Source: Microtetraspora sp. NBRC 16547 (GTDB lineage: Bacteria; Actinomycetota; Actinomycetes; Streptosporangiales; Streptosporangiaceae). Taken from it: 64,000 bases of DNA. The stretch lies in contig NZ_BSSE01000005.1 of NCBI RefSeq assembly GCF_030268965.1, positions 62,001 to 126,000 on the forward strand. The letters run 5' to 3'. Below the pieces are notes generated by a model. It searched no databases. It worked only from the letters and a program-made list of their open reading frames with translations, and was not told the origin of the DNA. Made by a program: the position numbers and the translations under genes. Of the stretch, positions 56,133 to 64,000 are shown piece by piece; position 1 is the stretch's first letter, and each line of letters opens with the position of its first letter.

Positions 56133-56812
56133 CCGATCAACCGCTGGTCGTCGTCGACGGCGTGCGCAAGGTCTACCCCAAGGGGGTCGAGGCGCTGCGC
56201 GGAGTGTCGTTCGAGGCGTACCCGGGTGAGCTGGTCGCCATCCGCGGCCGGTCCGGCTCGGGGAAGACGACGCTGCTCAACGTGGTCGGCGGCCTGGACC
56301 GGCCGGACGAGGGCCGGGTCGAGGTCGCCGGGCAGACCGTGACCGAGCTGCCCGAGTCCGCCCTGCTGAAGCTGCGCCGGGACGTGATGGGGTTCGTGTT
56401 CCAGTCGTTCGGGCTGATCCCCGTGCTGTCGGCGGCCGAGAACGTCGGGGTGCCGCTCCGCCTGGGCCGCTCACCGGTCGCCGAGCGCGAGGAGCGGGTT
56501 CGGATCCTGCTCAGCCTGGTCGGTCTGGGCGATCACATGAACCAGCGGCCGTACGAGCTGTCCGGCGGGCAGCAGCAGCGGGTGGCCATCGCCCGCTCGC
56601 TGGCGAACCGGCCCCGCCTGCTCATCGCGGACGAACCGACCGGGCAGCTCGACTCGCACACCGCACTGCAGATCATGCAGCTGCTCCAGGCGCTCGTCCG
56701 CAGCGAAGGGGTGACGGCGCTGGTCGCCACCCACGATCCGAAGCTGATCACGCTCGCCGACCGCGTACTCGAACTGCGCGACGGCGCCATCCTGCAAGAA
56801 ACCGCCGCCTGA
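56129..56812 (+). CDS. ABC transporter ATP-binding protein (LolD/MacB-like), second
   Basis: A 227-residue ATPase of standard length with Walker A GRSGSGKTTLLNVVGGLD, Q-loop FVFQSFGLIPVLSAAENV, signature LSGGQQQRVAIARSLA and Walker B LLIADEPTGQLDS. It is last of the permease-permease-ATPase-ATPase operon. Two different ATPases and two different permeases suggest a heteromeric exporter, or two transporters made from one transcript. No substrate-binding protein or regulator is adjacent. Confidence 0.9.
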   Translation: MTDQPLVVVDGVRKVYPKGVEALRGVSFEAYPGELVAIRGRSGSGKTTLLNVVGGLDRPDEGRVEVAGQTVTELPESALLKLRRDVMGFVFQSFGLIPVLSAAENVGVPLRLGRSPVAEREERVRILLSLVGLGDHMNQRPYELSGGQQQRVAIARSLANRPRLLIADEPTGQLDSHTALQIMQLLQALVRSEGVTALVATHDPKLITLADRVLELRDGAILQETAA

Positions 56813-56913
56813 CCGCCGCTGACCGACGGTCGGCGCCGTATCCGGTTGAGGACCCGAAGTCAGTCAGGGCTGGGTCAGACCCCGCCGGGAGGCGCTCACC
56901 TACATCATCACTG

Positions 56914-57876
56914 TCAGCGGCCGGTGCGGCTGGCGACGATGATCTGAACGGCTCGCTCCAGAGCGTACGCCGGGTCGGTGCCGCCGCCCTTGACCTGTTC
57001 ATCGGCCGTGGCGACGGCCTGCATGGCGCGGGAGATGCCGTCCTGGCCCCATCCGGTGAGCTGGCGCTTGACCCGGTCGATCTTCCATGGAGGCATGCCG
57101 ACGTGGCTCGCGAGCTGGCCGCCTCGGAGGTTTCGGGGTGCGCCCCCGACCTTGGCCAGCGACCGCAGGCCGCCCGCCAGGGCGCTGACGATCAGGACGG
57201 GTGCCACCCCTGTCGCCAAGGCCCAGCGAAGCTGTTCGAGCGCCTCGCCCAGTCGGCCTTCGACCGCCAGGTCGGCGATGGTGAATCCGCTGACCTCGGC
57301 TCTGCCTCGGTGGTACTGGGCAACCGCGGCCTCGTCGATCTTGCCCGCGGTGTCGAAGGCGAGCTGGCTGCAGGCGGCGGCGAGCTCACGTAGATCGCTC
57401 CCGACCGCGTCGAGAAGCGCCTGCGCGGCGGTGGGCGAGATCGACCGGCCGGCGCGTTTGATCTCCCCCTTGATGAAGTCCAGCCGCTCGGCGGGCTTGG
57501 TCAGTTTGGAGACGGTGACGACGTCCGCTCCGGCCTTCTTCACGCCCTCGACGAGCGCCTTGCCCTTCACGCCGCCCGGATGCGCCAGCACGAGCACCGC
57601 GTCCTCCGCCGGATGGGCCGCGTACTTGACGACCTCGGCGATGACGTCCTTGGAGAGGTCCTGAGCGGACCGGATCACGACCACGGACCTGTCACCGAAC
57701 AGGGACGGTGAGGCCAGTCCGGTGAGCTCGCCGGGCTCGACCTTCCCGCCGACCAGGTCATAGACCTCGGCGCCCGGATCCTCGGCGCGTACGGCCGCCA
57801 CGACGGCTCCGACCGCGCGATCGGCCAGGAGTTCCTCGTCACCGACAACCAGGGTCACGGGTGCTGGATTCGCCAT
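56914..57876 (-). CDS. holA: DNA polymerase III subunit delta
   Basis: A 320-residue clamp-loader subunit of the AAA+ type. The N-terminus APVTLVVGDEELLADRAVGA and the central LLDAVGSDLRELAAACSQLA match HolA. The C-terminal helical domain has GMPPWKIDRVKRQLTGWG. It opens the beta clamp during replication. ATG 57876 or the in-frame ATG 57888 may be used. It lies downstream of comEC on the same strand, as in other actinobacteria. Confidence 0.9.
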   Translation of the reverse strand: MANPAPVTLVVGDEELLADRAVGAVVAAVRAEDPGAEVYDLVGGKVEPGELTGLASPSLFGDRSVVVIRSAQDLSKDVIAEVVKYAAHPAEDAVLVLAHPGGVKGKALVEGVKKAGADVVTVSKLTKPAERLDFIKGEIKRAGRSISPTAAQALLDAVGSDLRELAAACSQLAFDTAGKIDEAAVAQYHRGRAEVSGFTIADLAVEGRLGEALEQLRWALATGVAPVLIVSALAGGLRSLAKVGGAPRNLRGGQLASHVGMPPWKIDRVKRQLTGWGQDGISRAMQAVATADEQVKGGGTDPAYALERAVQIIVASRTGR

Positions 57877-57937
57877 GCTTGGCAGCATGCCACGCCCGGC
57901 CCCCGCGCCGGGAACCGAGGAGGGTGTATCGGCCCAC

Positions 57938-58007
57938 GCGGTCATTTGCCGCGCGGGACGACGGCGAGACGGGCGGTCATTTGCCGCGCGGGACGACGGC
58001 GAGACGG
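57938..58007. repeat. Perfect 35-bp tandem duplication at the comEC 3' end
   Basis: Two identical 35-bp units (57938-57972, 57973-58007) span the comEC stop codon. The upstream unit encodes the last residues RLAVVPRGK plus stop; the other lies just past the stop. This is a slippage-type duplication that leaves the protein unaltered. Confidence 0.9.
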
Positions 58008-60601
58008 CCCGCACGCTCGATGACCGCGACGTCGCCGGAGAGGTCCGTGCGGTAGGTCCGCATTCCGAGCAGGTGCAGACGAGCCATCGTCAACGGGGAG
58101 GGATGCCCGTAGTCGTTGCCGGCGCCGACGCTGATCAGCGCGGCGCGCGCCCGGGTCGCGGAGAGGAAGGCCGGGTCCTGCCGAGAAGAGCCATGATGTG
58201 GCACTTTCAGCACATCGACCTCTGGGACGCCCCGGCGCCACAGCCCGGCCTGTGCCGCGGTCTCCAGATCACCCGCGAGCAGCGCCGACCCGATGAGGGT
58301 GCCTCTCTCATCGGACCAGCGTACGAGCAGCACGACGCTGGCGTTGTTGGCGATGGCTCCTTCCGCCGACCCCATCTTGGGCGTGTCGGGCTCGGGAGAG
58401 ACCACCGTGATCTCAGTCCCGCCGAACCGCCATCGGCCGCCGGGCGGCACCACCCACTCGGGGATCCGCCGCGCGCGGAGCTCCACCGAGACGCGGGCGC
58501 TCTCGCTCTGCGGAACCCGTCCCGGGCTCACGACCGCCGCTCCCACGGTCCGTCCGCGCAACACACCGGCCAGCCCGCCGACGTGGTCGAGATGGGGGTG
58601 GCTGAGGACAAGGAGCGGCACCCTGCTGATCCCGAGATCGTGCAGGCACCGGTTCGCATCCCCGGGCTTCGGCCCGGTGTCGATCACCACGGCGCTGCCC
58701 GGGCCGGTGGACAGGACCATGCCGTCTCCCTGACCGACGTCACAGGCGACGAGCAGCCACCCGGGAGGCGGCCACGGTGAGGTCACCGGGCCGATGACGA
58801 GGGCGGCGACGAGGGCTCCGGCGAGCAGCACCGCCACGACGTACCGGCGAATCCTCCGGCGCAGGACCACCCAGACCAGGACGACCGCCACCGCCAGGAG
58901 CGCGAGTCCGGGCACACCGCCGGGCCAGCCGATCGTCGCCGCCGGAAGCGCCGCCGCGCGCTCCGCGACGACGATGATCCAGCCGGCCGCCAGCCCGGCG
59001 GGGCGGACCAGCACCTGGGCCACGGTCATGCTCAGCGGGGCGACGATCGCGGCGCCGAATCCCAGCAGGGTCGCCGGCGCCACCGCGGGCCCCGCCAGCA
59101 GGTTCGCGGGGATCGCCACCAGGCCGAGCTGCCCCGACATGAGCACCAGCAGCGGGGTGACCGCCACCTGCGCCGCGGCCGGGACCGCTATCGCCTCCGC
59201 GGCCCAGCGGGGCATCCGCGACGCCATCCGGTCGCGCCACCTGGGAGCGAGGACGAGGATGCCACCGGTGGCGAAGACCGACAGCGCGAAGCCGTACTGC
59301 CTGGCGAGCCCGGGATTGAAGAGAATCAGGCCGAGCACCGTGGCGGAGAGCGCCGTGACGCCGTCCCGGGAACGTCCCGTGCCCATCGCGAGCGCGGCCA
59401 CGACTCCCATGGCGAGCGCGCGCACCACGCTGGGAGACGGCCGGGCGACCACGGCGAATCCCCCCATGGCGACGACCGCCAGGATCGCCCGCGCGGGAAG
59501 CGGGAGACCCACCAGCCTCGCGAACACCAGGGCGGCCCCGGCGATGAACGCCAGGTTGGCCCCCGAGACCGCCGTCAGATGGCTGAGTCCCGCGGCGGTG
59601 AAGTTCTCCTTGATCTCCTCGTCCAGACGGGAGACGTCCCCGACGACCAGTCCGGGCAGCAGGCCACGCGCGCCCTGTGGGAGCACGTCGCTCGCCTCCC
59701 GCAGTCCCGAGCGCAGCGCTCCGGCGGCCCGCTGCACCGCGGAGGGCCCGGACAGCACCTCCGGCGGGCCTCGGACCAGCAGCACGGCGGCGGTCAGGTC
59801 TCCCCGCTCGGCCGTTCCCAACCGCCCGTGCACCCGGATCCGCTGGCTGGGCGACAGCATGCTCCAGCCTTCCCCCGAAGCGAGGAGGACCACGGGCACG
59901 TCGACGAGAATCCGCCCGCTCGCGTCCGTCGATTCGCCGCGCTCGATCGCTTCCCGGGGCTCAACCGAATCCGGCGGTCCGAGGGGCCGCGTTTCTGAGG
60001 GCCGGGAGCGGGCGCCCGGCGTTCCGCCGGATGGGCCGTCTCCGGTCTCGATGGAGACCATCCGAGCTTCCACCACGACGCTCTCCCGGCGGGTGAGACC
60101 GCCCCGTTGCGGTCTCACCCGTGGGTCGTCGCCGATCTCGACCTCGGCGGTGACCGTCGCGCGCCGTGCGGCGAGCTCCACCACCGGTCCGGTGCTGACC
60201 CCGTGCACCTTGAACGCCACGACCGCCGCGGTCGCCGCGCCGCAGGCGAGTGCCGCGAGAGCCGTTCCGGCCACGGGGCCGCGCGATCGGCCGCCCACGC
60301 GATCTCCCGAACCGACCGCGCGACGCCAGGAGACGAGGCGCGGCGGGCCGTTCCTGGTCGTCGCCCAGATCAGCAACGCGACGGATGCCGAACCGGCGGC
60401 CACGACGGCACCGGTCGTGGCGGAACACCCGAGGAGCACAAGCGCGGCCAACCATGAAACGGTCGCCGGGCACACCAGACGCAGGGAATGCCCCGCGGCC
60501 CATGCGGTGCCGCCCCCGGCGGTCTGGTGCGAGCCGCCGGATGGCGGCCCGAGCGCCGCCGGGGCGGAGACGGAGCCGAACCGCTGCCCGGGGCCGCTCA
60601 C
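57977..60601 (-). CDS. comEC: ComEC/Rec2 family competence membrane protein
   Basis: An 874-residue DNA-uptake channel protein. After N-terminal helices (SWLAALVLLGCSATTGAVVA) comes an outer OB/DUF4131 domain. The Competence core (about 300-570) includes LSHLTAVSGANLAFIAGAAL and SPSVVRALAMGVVAALAMG. The C-terminal metallo-beta-lactamase domain (about 610-870) has ACDVGQGDGMVLS and VLSHPHLDHVGGLAG, the HxHxDH-type site, plus LKVPHHGSSRQDP. The GTG start overlaps the comEA stop. A 35-bp duplication lies across its stop codon. Confidence 0.93.
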   Translation of the reverse strand: MSGPGQRFGSVSAPAALGPPSGGSHQTAGGGTAWAAGHSLRLVCPATVSWLAALVLLGCSATTGAVVAAGSASVALLIWATTRNGPPRLVSWRRAVGSGDRVGGRSRGPVAGTALAALACGAATAAVVAFKVHGVSTGPVVELAARRATVTAEVEIGDDPRVRPQRGGLTRRESVVVEARMVSIETGDGPSGGTPGARSRPSETRPLGPPDSVEPREAIERGESTDASGRILVDVPVVLLASGEGWSMLSPSQRIRVHGRLGTAERGDLTAAVLLVRGPPEVLSGPSAVQRAAGALRSGLREASDVLPQGARGLLPGLVVGDVSRLDEEIKENFTAAGLSHLTAVSGANLAFIAGAALVFARLVGLPLPARAILAVVAMGGFAVVARPSPSVVRALAMGVVAALAMGTGRSRDGVTALSATVLGLILFNPGLARQYGFALSVFATGGILVLAPRWRDRMASRMPRWAAEAIAVPAAAQVAVTPLLVLMSGQLGLVAIPANLLAGPAVAPATLLGFGAAIVAPLSMTVAQVLVRPAGLAAGWIIVVAERAAALPAATIGWPGGVPGLALLAVAVVLVWVVLRRRIRRYVVAVLLAGALVAALVIGPVTSPWPPPGWLLVACDVGQGDGMVLSTGPGSAVVIDTGPKPGDANRCLHDLGISRVPLLVLSHPHLDHVGGLAGVLRGRTVGAAVVSPGRVPQSESARVSVELRARRIPEWVVPPGGRWRFGGTEITVVSPEPDTPKMGSAEGAIANNASVVLLVRWSDERGTLIGSALLAGDLETAAQAGLWRRGVPEVDVLKVPHHGSSRQDPAFLSATRARAALISVGAGNDYGHPSPLTMARLHLLGMRTYRTDLSGDVAVIERAGRLAVVPRGK

Positions 60602-61647
60602 GGCGTGACCCGGCCTTTCAGGTCGGCGAACCTCTGCGGTCCGATGCCGGAGACGTCCTGGAGCTGCTCGATGCTCTGGAAGCCGCCATGGGCGTTCCGG
60701 TACTCGATGATCCGCTGCGCCAGCACCTGACCCACGCCGGGAAGGTCCTGCAACTGGTCGAAAGTAGCCGAGTTGAGGCTGAGCGTCCTGACCCCCTCGG
60801 CACCGGTCCCTGGTGGGGCGCCCGGCGCGGCGGGGACCCCTACCACGATCTGCTCGCCGTCCACGAGAGGCCTGGCGAGGTTGATGCCGTCAAGGGACGC
60901 TCCGGCGCGCGCTCCCCCGGCCGCTTGGACGGCGTCGACGACCCTGGATCCCATGGCGAGTGTGCGCACGCCCGGCTTGCGCACCTTGCCTGCGACGTGC
61001 ACCGTCACACCCGATGCCGGCGAGGATGACGCGAGCCCGGGAACACCAGCGGCGGCGGAATCGCCGAGGGTCCCGGCGACAGCGGCTCCCCTGACGGGAT
61101 CGGCACCGGCGCGATCGGCACTGGCGGGATCGGCGCTGATGGCCCCCGCACCCGACGGAACCGGAGGCGCGAGGGGCTCGGCCACCGGCTGTGATCGCCA
61201 GGCGTAGATCCCCGCCACGGTGGCCGCGAGCAACCCGAGCAACACCAGAACGCGGAGGCCGGGGCGTCCGGGGTCGAGCAGCGGCGCGGTCTCCTTCAGC
61301 ATCGCGCTTCCGTTGAGCAGCGCTCGCCCCTTCGACAGGGCGCTCTCTCTGAAGGTGGAGCCCACACGCTCAGGCGGCGGTGGCCCGGGCGTGTGATCCG
61401 CCCACGGCTCCTCGTCCTTCGCCGCCCGGTGGAGCGGTTCCTCGGCTGGCGGCTCCGGATCGCCCCAGGTGGACGGTCTCTCGCCGACACGATGCGACTC
61501 GTCCTCGGCTCGGCCACGCGAATCCGAGGGCCGGCACGCCGGACGGCCCGACCGCGTCCTCAACAGGAGACGGAGGCGTGCCTCGGCGGCGAGGCGGTGG
61601 TCCGGCTGCTCCGTGGTTCGCACGCGGGTGACGTTAGGCGTGGTCAC
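60598..61647 (-). CDS. comEA: ComEA-like DNA-binding helix-hairpin-helix protein
   Basis: A 349-residue protein. The N-terminal 125 residues are polar, charged and Pro-rich, and one membrane helix follows (LRVLVLLGLLAATVAGIYAW). An Ala/Ser/Pro linker leads to an SLBB domain (VTVHVAGKVRKPGVRTLAMG) and a C-terminal HhH pair (QLQDLPGVGQVLAQRIIEYR; QLQDVSGIGPQRFADLKG). This is the ComEA receptor that binds dsDNA at the outer face and passes it to ComEC. The GTG start at 61647 is poorly supported; the long cytoplasmic N-terminus may be shorter. Confidence 0.9.
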   Translation of the reverse strand: MTTPNVTRVRTTEQPDHRLAAEARLRLLLRTRSGRPACRPSDSRGRAEDESHRVGERPSTWGDPEPPAEEPLHRAAKDEEPWADHTPGPPPPERVGSTFRESALSKGRALLNGSAMLKETAPLLDPGRPGLRVLVLLGLLAATVAGIYAWRSQPVAEPLAPPVPSGAGAISADPASADRAGADPVRGAAVAGTLGDSAAAGVPGLASSSPASGVTVHVAGKVRKPGVRTLAMGSRVVDAVQAAGGARAGASLDGINLARPLVDGEQIVVGVPAAPGAPPGTGAEGVRTLSLNSATFDQLQDLPGVGQVLAQRIIEYRNAHGGFQSIEQLQDVSGIGPQRFADLKGRVTP

Positions 61648-61683
61648 GCCTCCGCGACCGGCCCGCGGCGTGCCCTGTGGAAA

Positions 61684-62538
61684 TCAGCTCGCCTGTGGAC
61701 CGCCCGGCGCGATCGTCACGGCGAGCAGGCCGGGGCCGACATGCGCTCCGATCACGGCCCCCACTTCGAGCACGGTCACCTGTACCACCGCCGAGACCCG
61801 GGCCGCGAGGGCGTCCGCCAGTGCCCGCGCCCGCGCGCCCGCCCCGAGATGCTGCACGGCGACGCGTACGGCGCCGTCACCGGCGGCCTGGACGGCGAGG
61901 TCCTCCAGCCGGGCAATGGCACGGTTCGCGGTCCGGACCTTCTCCAGCACCGTGATGGTGCCGTCGGCGAGGTGGAGCAGCGGCTTGATCGCGAGTGCGG
62001 ATCCCAGGAGGTTGGCGGCGGCGCCGATCCGGCCGCCACGCCGTAGGTAGTCGAGCGTGTCGACGTAGAAGAAGCTACGCGTGGCCGCGGCGGACTCCTT
62101 CGCCGTGGAGGCCACGTCGGCCAGGCCGGCTCCCCTCCTGGCCGCCTCCGCCGCGGTGAGGACCGGGAACCCGAGGCCCATGCCGACGGATCCGCTGTCG
62201 ACGACTTCGACCGGGACGGGAGCGTCCTTGGCGGCCAGTCTGGCGGCCTCGGCCGTACCGGACAGGGAGCCGGAGAGATGGACGGAGACCACGCCGTCGG
62301 CTCCCCTGGCGGCCGCGGCGGCGTAGGCGGCGGCGAACTGCTGGGGCGCCGGCTGGGAGGTGGTGACGGGCGCGTGGTCGCGTAACGCCTCCGCCACCCC
62401 GGCGAGCGCCGGCTCCGCGGTGTCGTCGAACTCCCGCCCGCCGATGACCACGTGCAGCGGAACGACGATGATCCCCCGCATCGCGGTCTCCGCCTCGTCC
62501 AGATAGGCGGTGGAGTCCGTGACGACGGCGACCGGCAT
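61684..62538 (-). CDS. DegV family fatty-acid-binding protein
   Basis: A 284-residue DegV protein. VAVVTDSTAYLDEAE at the N-terminus and SVHLSGSLSGTAEAARLAA mark the lipid-carboxylate site, and FFYVDTLDYLRRGGRIGAA is the family signature. These proteins present fatty acids to FakA-type kinases in some bacteria, though no FakA homologue is here. The start ATG lies 6 nt after TAATCT, suggesting a leaderless mRNA. Confidence 0.92.
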   Translation of the reverse strand: MPVAVVTDSTAYLDEAETAMRGIIVVPLHVVIGGREFDDTAEPALAGVAEALRDHAPVTTSQPAPQQFAAAYAAAAARGADGVVSVHLSGSLSGTAEAARLAAKDAPVPVEVVDSGSVGMGLGFPVLTAAEAARRGAGLADVASTAKESAAATRSFFYVDTLDYLRRGGRIGAAANLLGSALAIKPLLHLADGTITVLEKVRTANRAIARLEDLAVQAAGDGAVRVAVQHLGAGARARALADALAARVSAVVQVTVLEVGAVIGAHVGPGLLAVTIAPGGPQAS

Positions 62539-62576
62539 GGCAAGAGATTACCCGCTGATCACTTCCGGGTCCCGTG

Positions 62577-63785
62577 TCACTGGACGGGGGTGCCGCCGCG
62601 CCAGACCCGGCGCGGCCTGAGGCCGAACGACCAGGCGAAGGCGCCCTCGTGGTCGGCGTCCCACTGGACGATGTCGGCGAGCCGTCCCGGCGTGAGGATC
62701 CCGCGGTCCGGCGCGCCCAGGACCTGCGCGCCGCCGAGGGTCGCGGCGCGCAGCGCGTCGCCCACGCTCATCCCGAACGCGGCCACCGCCAGGCTGATCA
62801 CGAGCGACATCGAGGTGATGCCGCAGTGGCCGGGGTTGTGGTCGCTGCCGAGCGCGATCGGGACGCCCTGGGCGAGCATCCGGCGGACTGCCGGGAGCTG
62901 GCCGTGCTGGAGGGCGGTGCCGGGGCACACGACGGCGGGCACGCCGTACCGCGCCATCAGCGCGATGTCCTCGTCGGAGGTGTGGTGCAGGATGTCGGCC
63001 GAGGCGCAGCCCATCTCGGCCGCGAGCTGGACCGCCCCGCGCCTGCTGAACGCGCCGGCGTGGATGCGGGGCAGGAGGCCGACGTTGCGTCCGGAGGCGA
63101 GGACCCAGCGGGCCTCGTCGGTGCCGAAGTGTCCCTCGTCGCAGTAGACGTCGACGCTGTCGGCTCCGGCGGCGGCCGCGTCCGCGCACCACGCGGCGGC
63201 CGCCTCGACGTAGTCCCGCTGGCGGCCGAAGTATTCCGGCGGGACGACGTGGGCGGCCAGGAAAGTGACGTGCACCCGCGGCATCATGGGCTCTTTCTCG
63301 AGCTCGCGGAGCAGCCGCACGTCGGCCAGCTCGCCGTCGCGGGTGAGGTGGTAGCCGGTCTTGGCCTCGACGGTCGTGGTGCCGCCGAGCAGCCACTCGC
63401 GCAGCCGCTCGCGGACGCCGTTGCAGAGCGTCCACGGGTCGGTGCCGCGCGTCACGGTGATCGTGGAGAGGATGCCGCCGCCCGCCGCCGTGATGGCGGA
63501 GGACGTCGAGCCGCCGGATCGCATCGCCATCTCGGCGTACCGGTTCCCGGCGTAGACGGGGTGCGTGTGCGCGTCGATCAGCCCGGGGGTGACGAGCGCG
63601 CCGCCGAGGTTCTCGACGTGGTCGACGTCGACGATGTCGTCGACGACGCCGGGAACGCTCTGCGGCAGGTCCGCGGCGCGGCCCACCCAGGCGATGCGGT
63701 CGCCGTGCACCAGGATGGCCGCGTTGCTGCACACGTCGTGGCCGGTCCACAGCCGGCCGATGTTGGTCAGGAGGCGAACGGTCAT
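62577..63785 (-). CDS. hutI: Imidazolonepropionase
   Basis: A 402-residue amidohydrolase of histidine degradation, converting 4-imidazolone-5-propionate to N-formimino-L-glutamate. Metal ligands are visible in GLIDAHTHPVYAGNR (HxH), VDVYCDEGHF, ADILHHTSDED and ALGSDHNPGHC (Asp). The ATG at 63785 has AGGTGG 4-5 nt upstream and overlaps the stop of a possible 30-residue ORF. Other hut genes must lie beyond the window edge. Confidence 0.93.
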   Translation of the reverse strand: MTVRLLTNIGRLWTGHDVCSNAAILVHGDRIAWVGRAADLPQSVPGVVDDIVDVDHVENLGGALVTPGLIDAHTHPVYAGNRYAEMAMRSGGSTSSAITAAGGGILSTITVTRGTDPWTLCNGVRERLREWLLGGTTTVEAKTGYHLTRDGELADVRLLRELEKEPMMPRVHVTFLAAHVVPPEYFGRQRDYVEAAAAWCADAAAAGADSVDVYCDEGHFGTDEARWVLASGRNVGLLPRIHAGAFSRRGAVQLAAEMGCASADILHHTSDEDIALMARYGVPAVVCPGTALQHGQLPAVRRMLAQGVPIALGSDHNPGHCGITSMSLVISLAVAAFGMSVGDALRAATLGGAQVLGAPDRGILTPGRLADIVQWDADHEGAFAWSFGLRPRRVWRGGTPVQ

Positions 63786-63874
63786 CCGACCACCTGCTTT
63801 GAGGCCGGGGACAACGAGAAGATGCCGCTCGCGGGCGATGCGCCCGCCGGGTCCACTCGGTGTCCGGAGGTCAT
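63782..63874 (-). CDS. Possible 30-residue ORF coupled to hutI
   Basis: An ATG with AGGAG about 7 nt upstream opens a 30-codon frame (MTSGHRVDPAGASPASG...) whose TGA overlaps the hutI ATG. The arrangement suggests translational coupling or a leader peptide. There is no homology to judge by, and the peptide has a single His. It could also be accidental. Confidence 0.35.
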   Translation of the reverse strand: MTSGHRVDPAGASPASGIFSLSPASKQVVG

Positions 63875-63889
63875 CGGGGGTCTCCTGCC

Positions 63890-63912
63890 TCATCGCGCAC
63901 TTCGTGCGATGA
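63890..63912 (-). promoter_or_regulatory. Hairpin in the hutI leader
   Basis: TCATCGC/GCGATGA arms with inner GCAC/GTGC pairing lie 15 nt upstream of the small ORF. This may be an operator or an RNA hairpin. Confidence 0.4.
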
Positions 63913-64000
63913 CCCTGTCGCCAGGATCGAGGACCCAGGCGATTTCAGTCCAGTTACGTTATTTCACAGGTCGGCTTGCTGTACAGGGTTATTGGGAAGA

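Overview
The window is high-GC actinobacterial DNA with GTG/TTG starts, ATGA/GTGA gene overlaps and many apparently leaderless starts. The order lepA-hemW-hrcA-dnaJ-rsmE-HIT-phoH-ybeY-CorC-YbeY-neighbour-era, with rpsT, holA and comEC/comEA alongside, is the conserved actinobacterial chromosomal core. Gene content and protein style suggest the Streptosporangiales (Streptosporangium/Nonomuraea-like); this is an inference without any database search.

Layout. 0.2-3.8 kb: an amide-utilisation cassette (AmiC-like amide sensor with a 3' frameshift, APC permease, acetamidase/formamidase). 3.9-7.0 kb: two oxidoreductases, a small YrdB-type membrane protein and a divergent TetR regulator with paired operator-like palindromes. 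7.0-8.6 kb: an AbiEi/AbiEii toxin-antitoxin pair behind a large palindrome. 8.9-10.8 kb: leuA with a Leu-rich leader peptide and attenuator. 10.9-12.2 kb: DUF2630 protein and a double-GNAT acetyltransferase. 12.2-20.0 kb: a sugar-acid catabolic cluster (IlvD/Edd dehydratase, truncated SDR, IclR regulator, FAH-family hydrolase, zinc dehydrogenase, FAD/Fe-S oxidase) that fits the diketo-hydrolase route of 6-deoxy sugar acids to pyruvate plus lactate. 20.1-20.9 kb: gene remnants. 20.9-22.6 kb: aldo/keto reductase and divergent HTH regulator. 22.7-25.6 kb: an unusual three-gene unit ending in a DUF4132 protein, including a 32-residue ORF. 25.7-30.6 kb: complete urease operon ureABCFGD without ureE. 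30.7-31.4 kb: membrane protein and a MazF remnant.

31.5-49.7 kb is core: era, a degenerate cytidine-deaminase-like protein, lipoprotein, CorC, ybeY, phoH, HIT protein, ECF sigma factor with a membrane partner, rsmE, dnaJ-hrcA with a CIRCE operator, DUF3097 and DUF4870 proteins, hemW, lepA, a GH18-like protein and rpsT. 50.1-56.8 kb is a four-gene ABC exporter (two large FtsX-like permeases, two ATPases). 56.9-63.9 kb holds holA, comEC, comEA, degV and hutI.

The most unusual feature is a family of about 215-219 bp dispersed elements with three copies (12.2, 36.7 and 43.5 kb). They have CTAG at their ends, terminal inverted repeats and a shared core. The outer arm of the inverted repeat differs in sequence between copies 1 and 3 but stays self-complementary inside each copy. 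Two copies sit exactly on the TAG stop codon of a neighbouring gene, and one adjoins a truncated gene.
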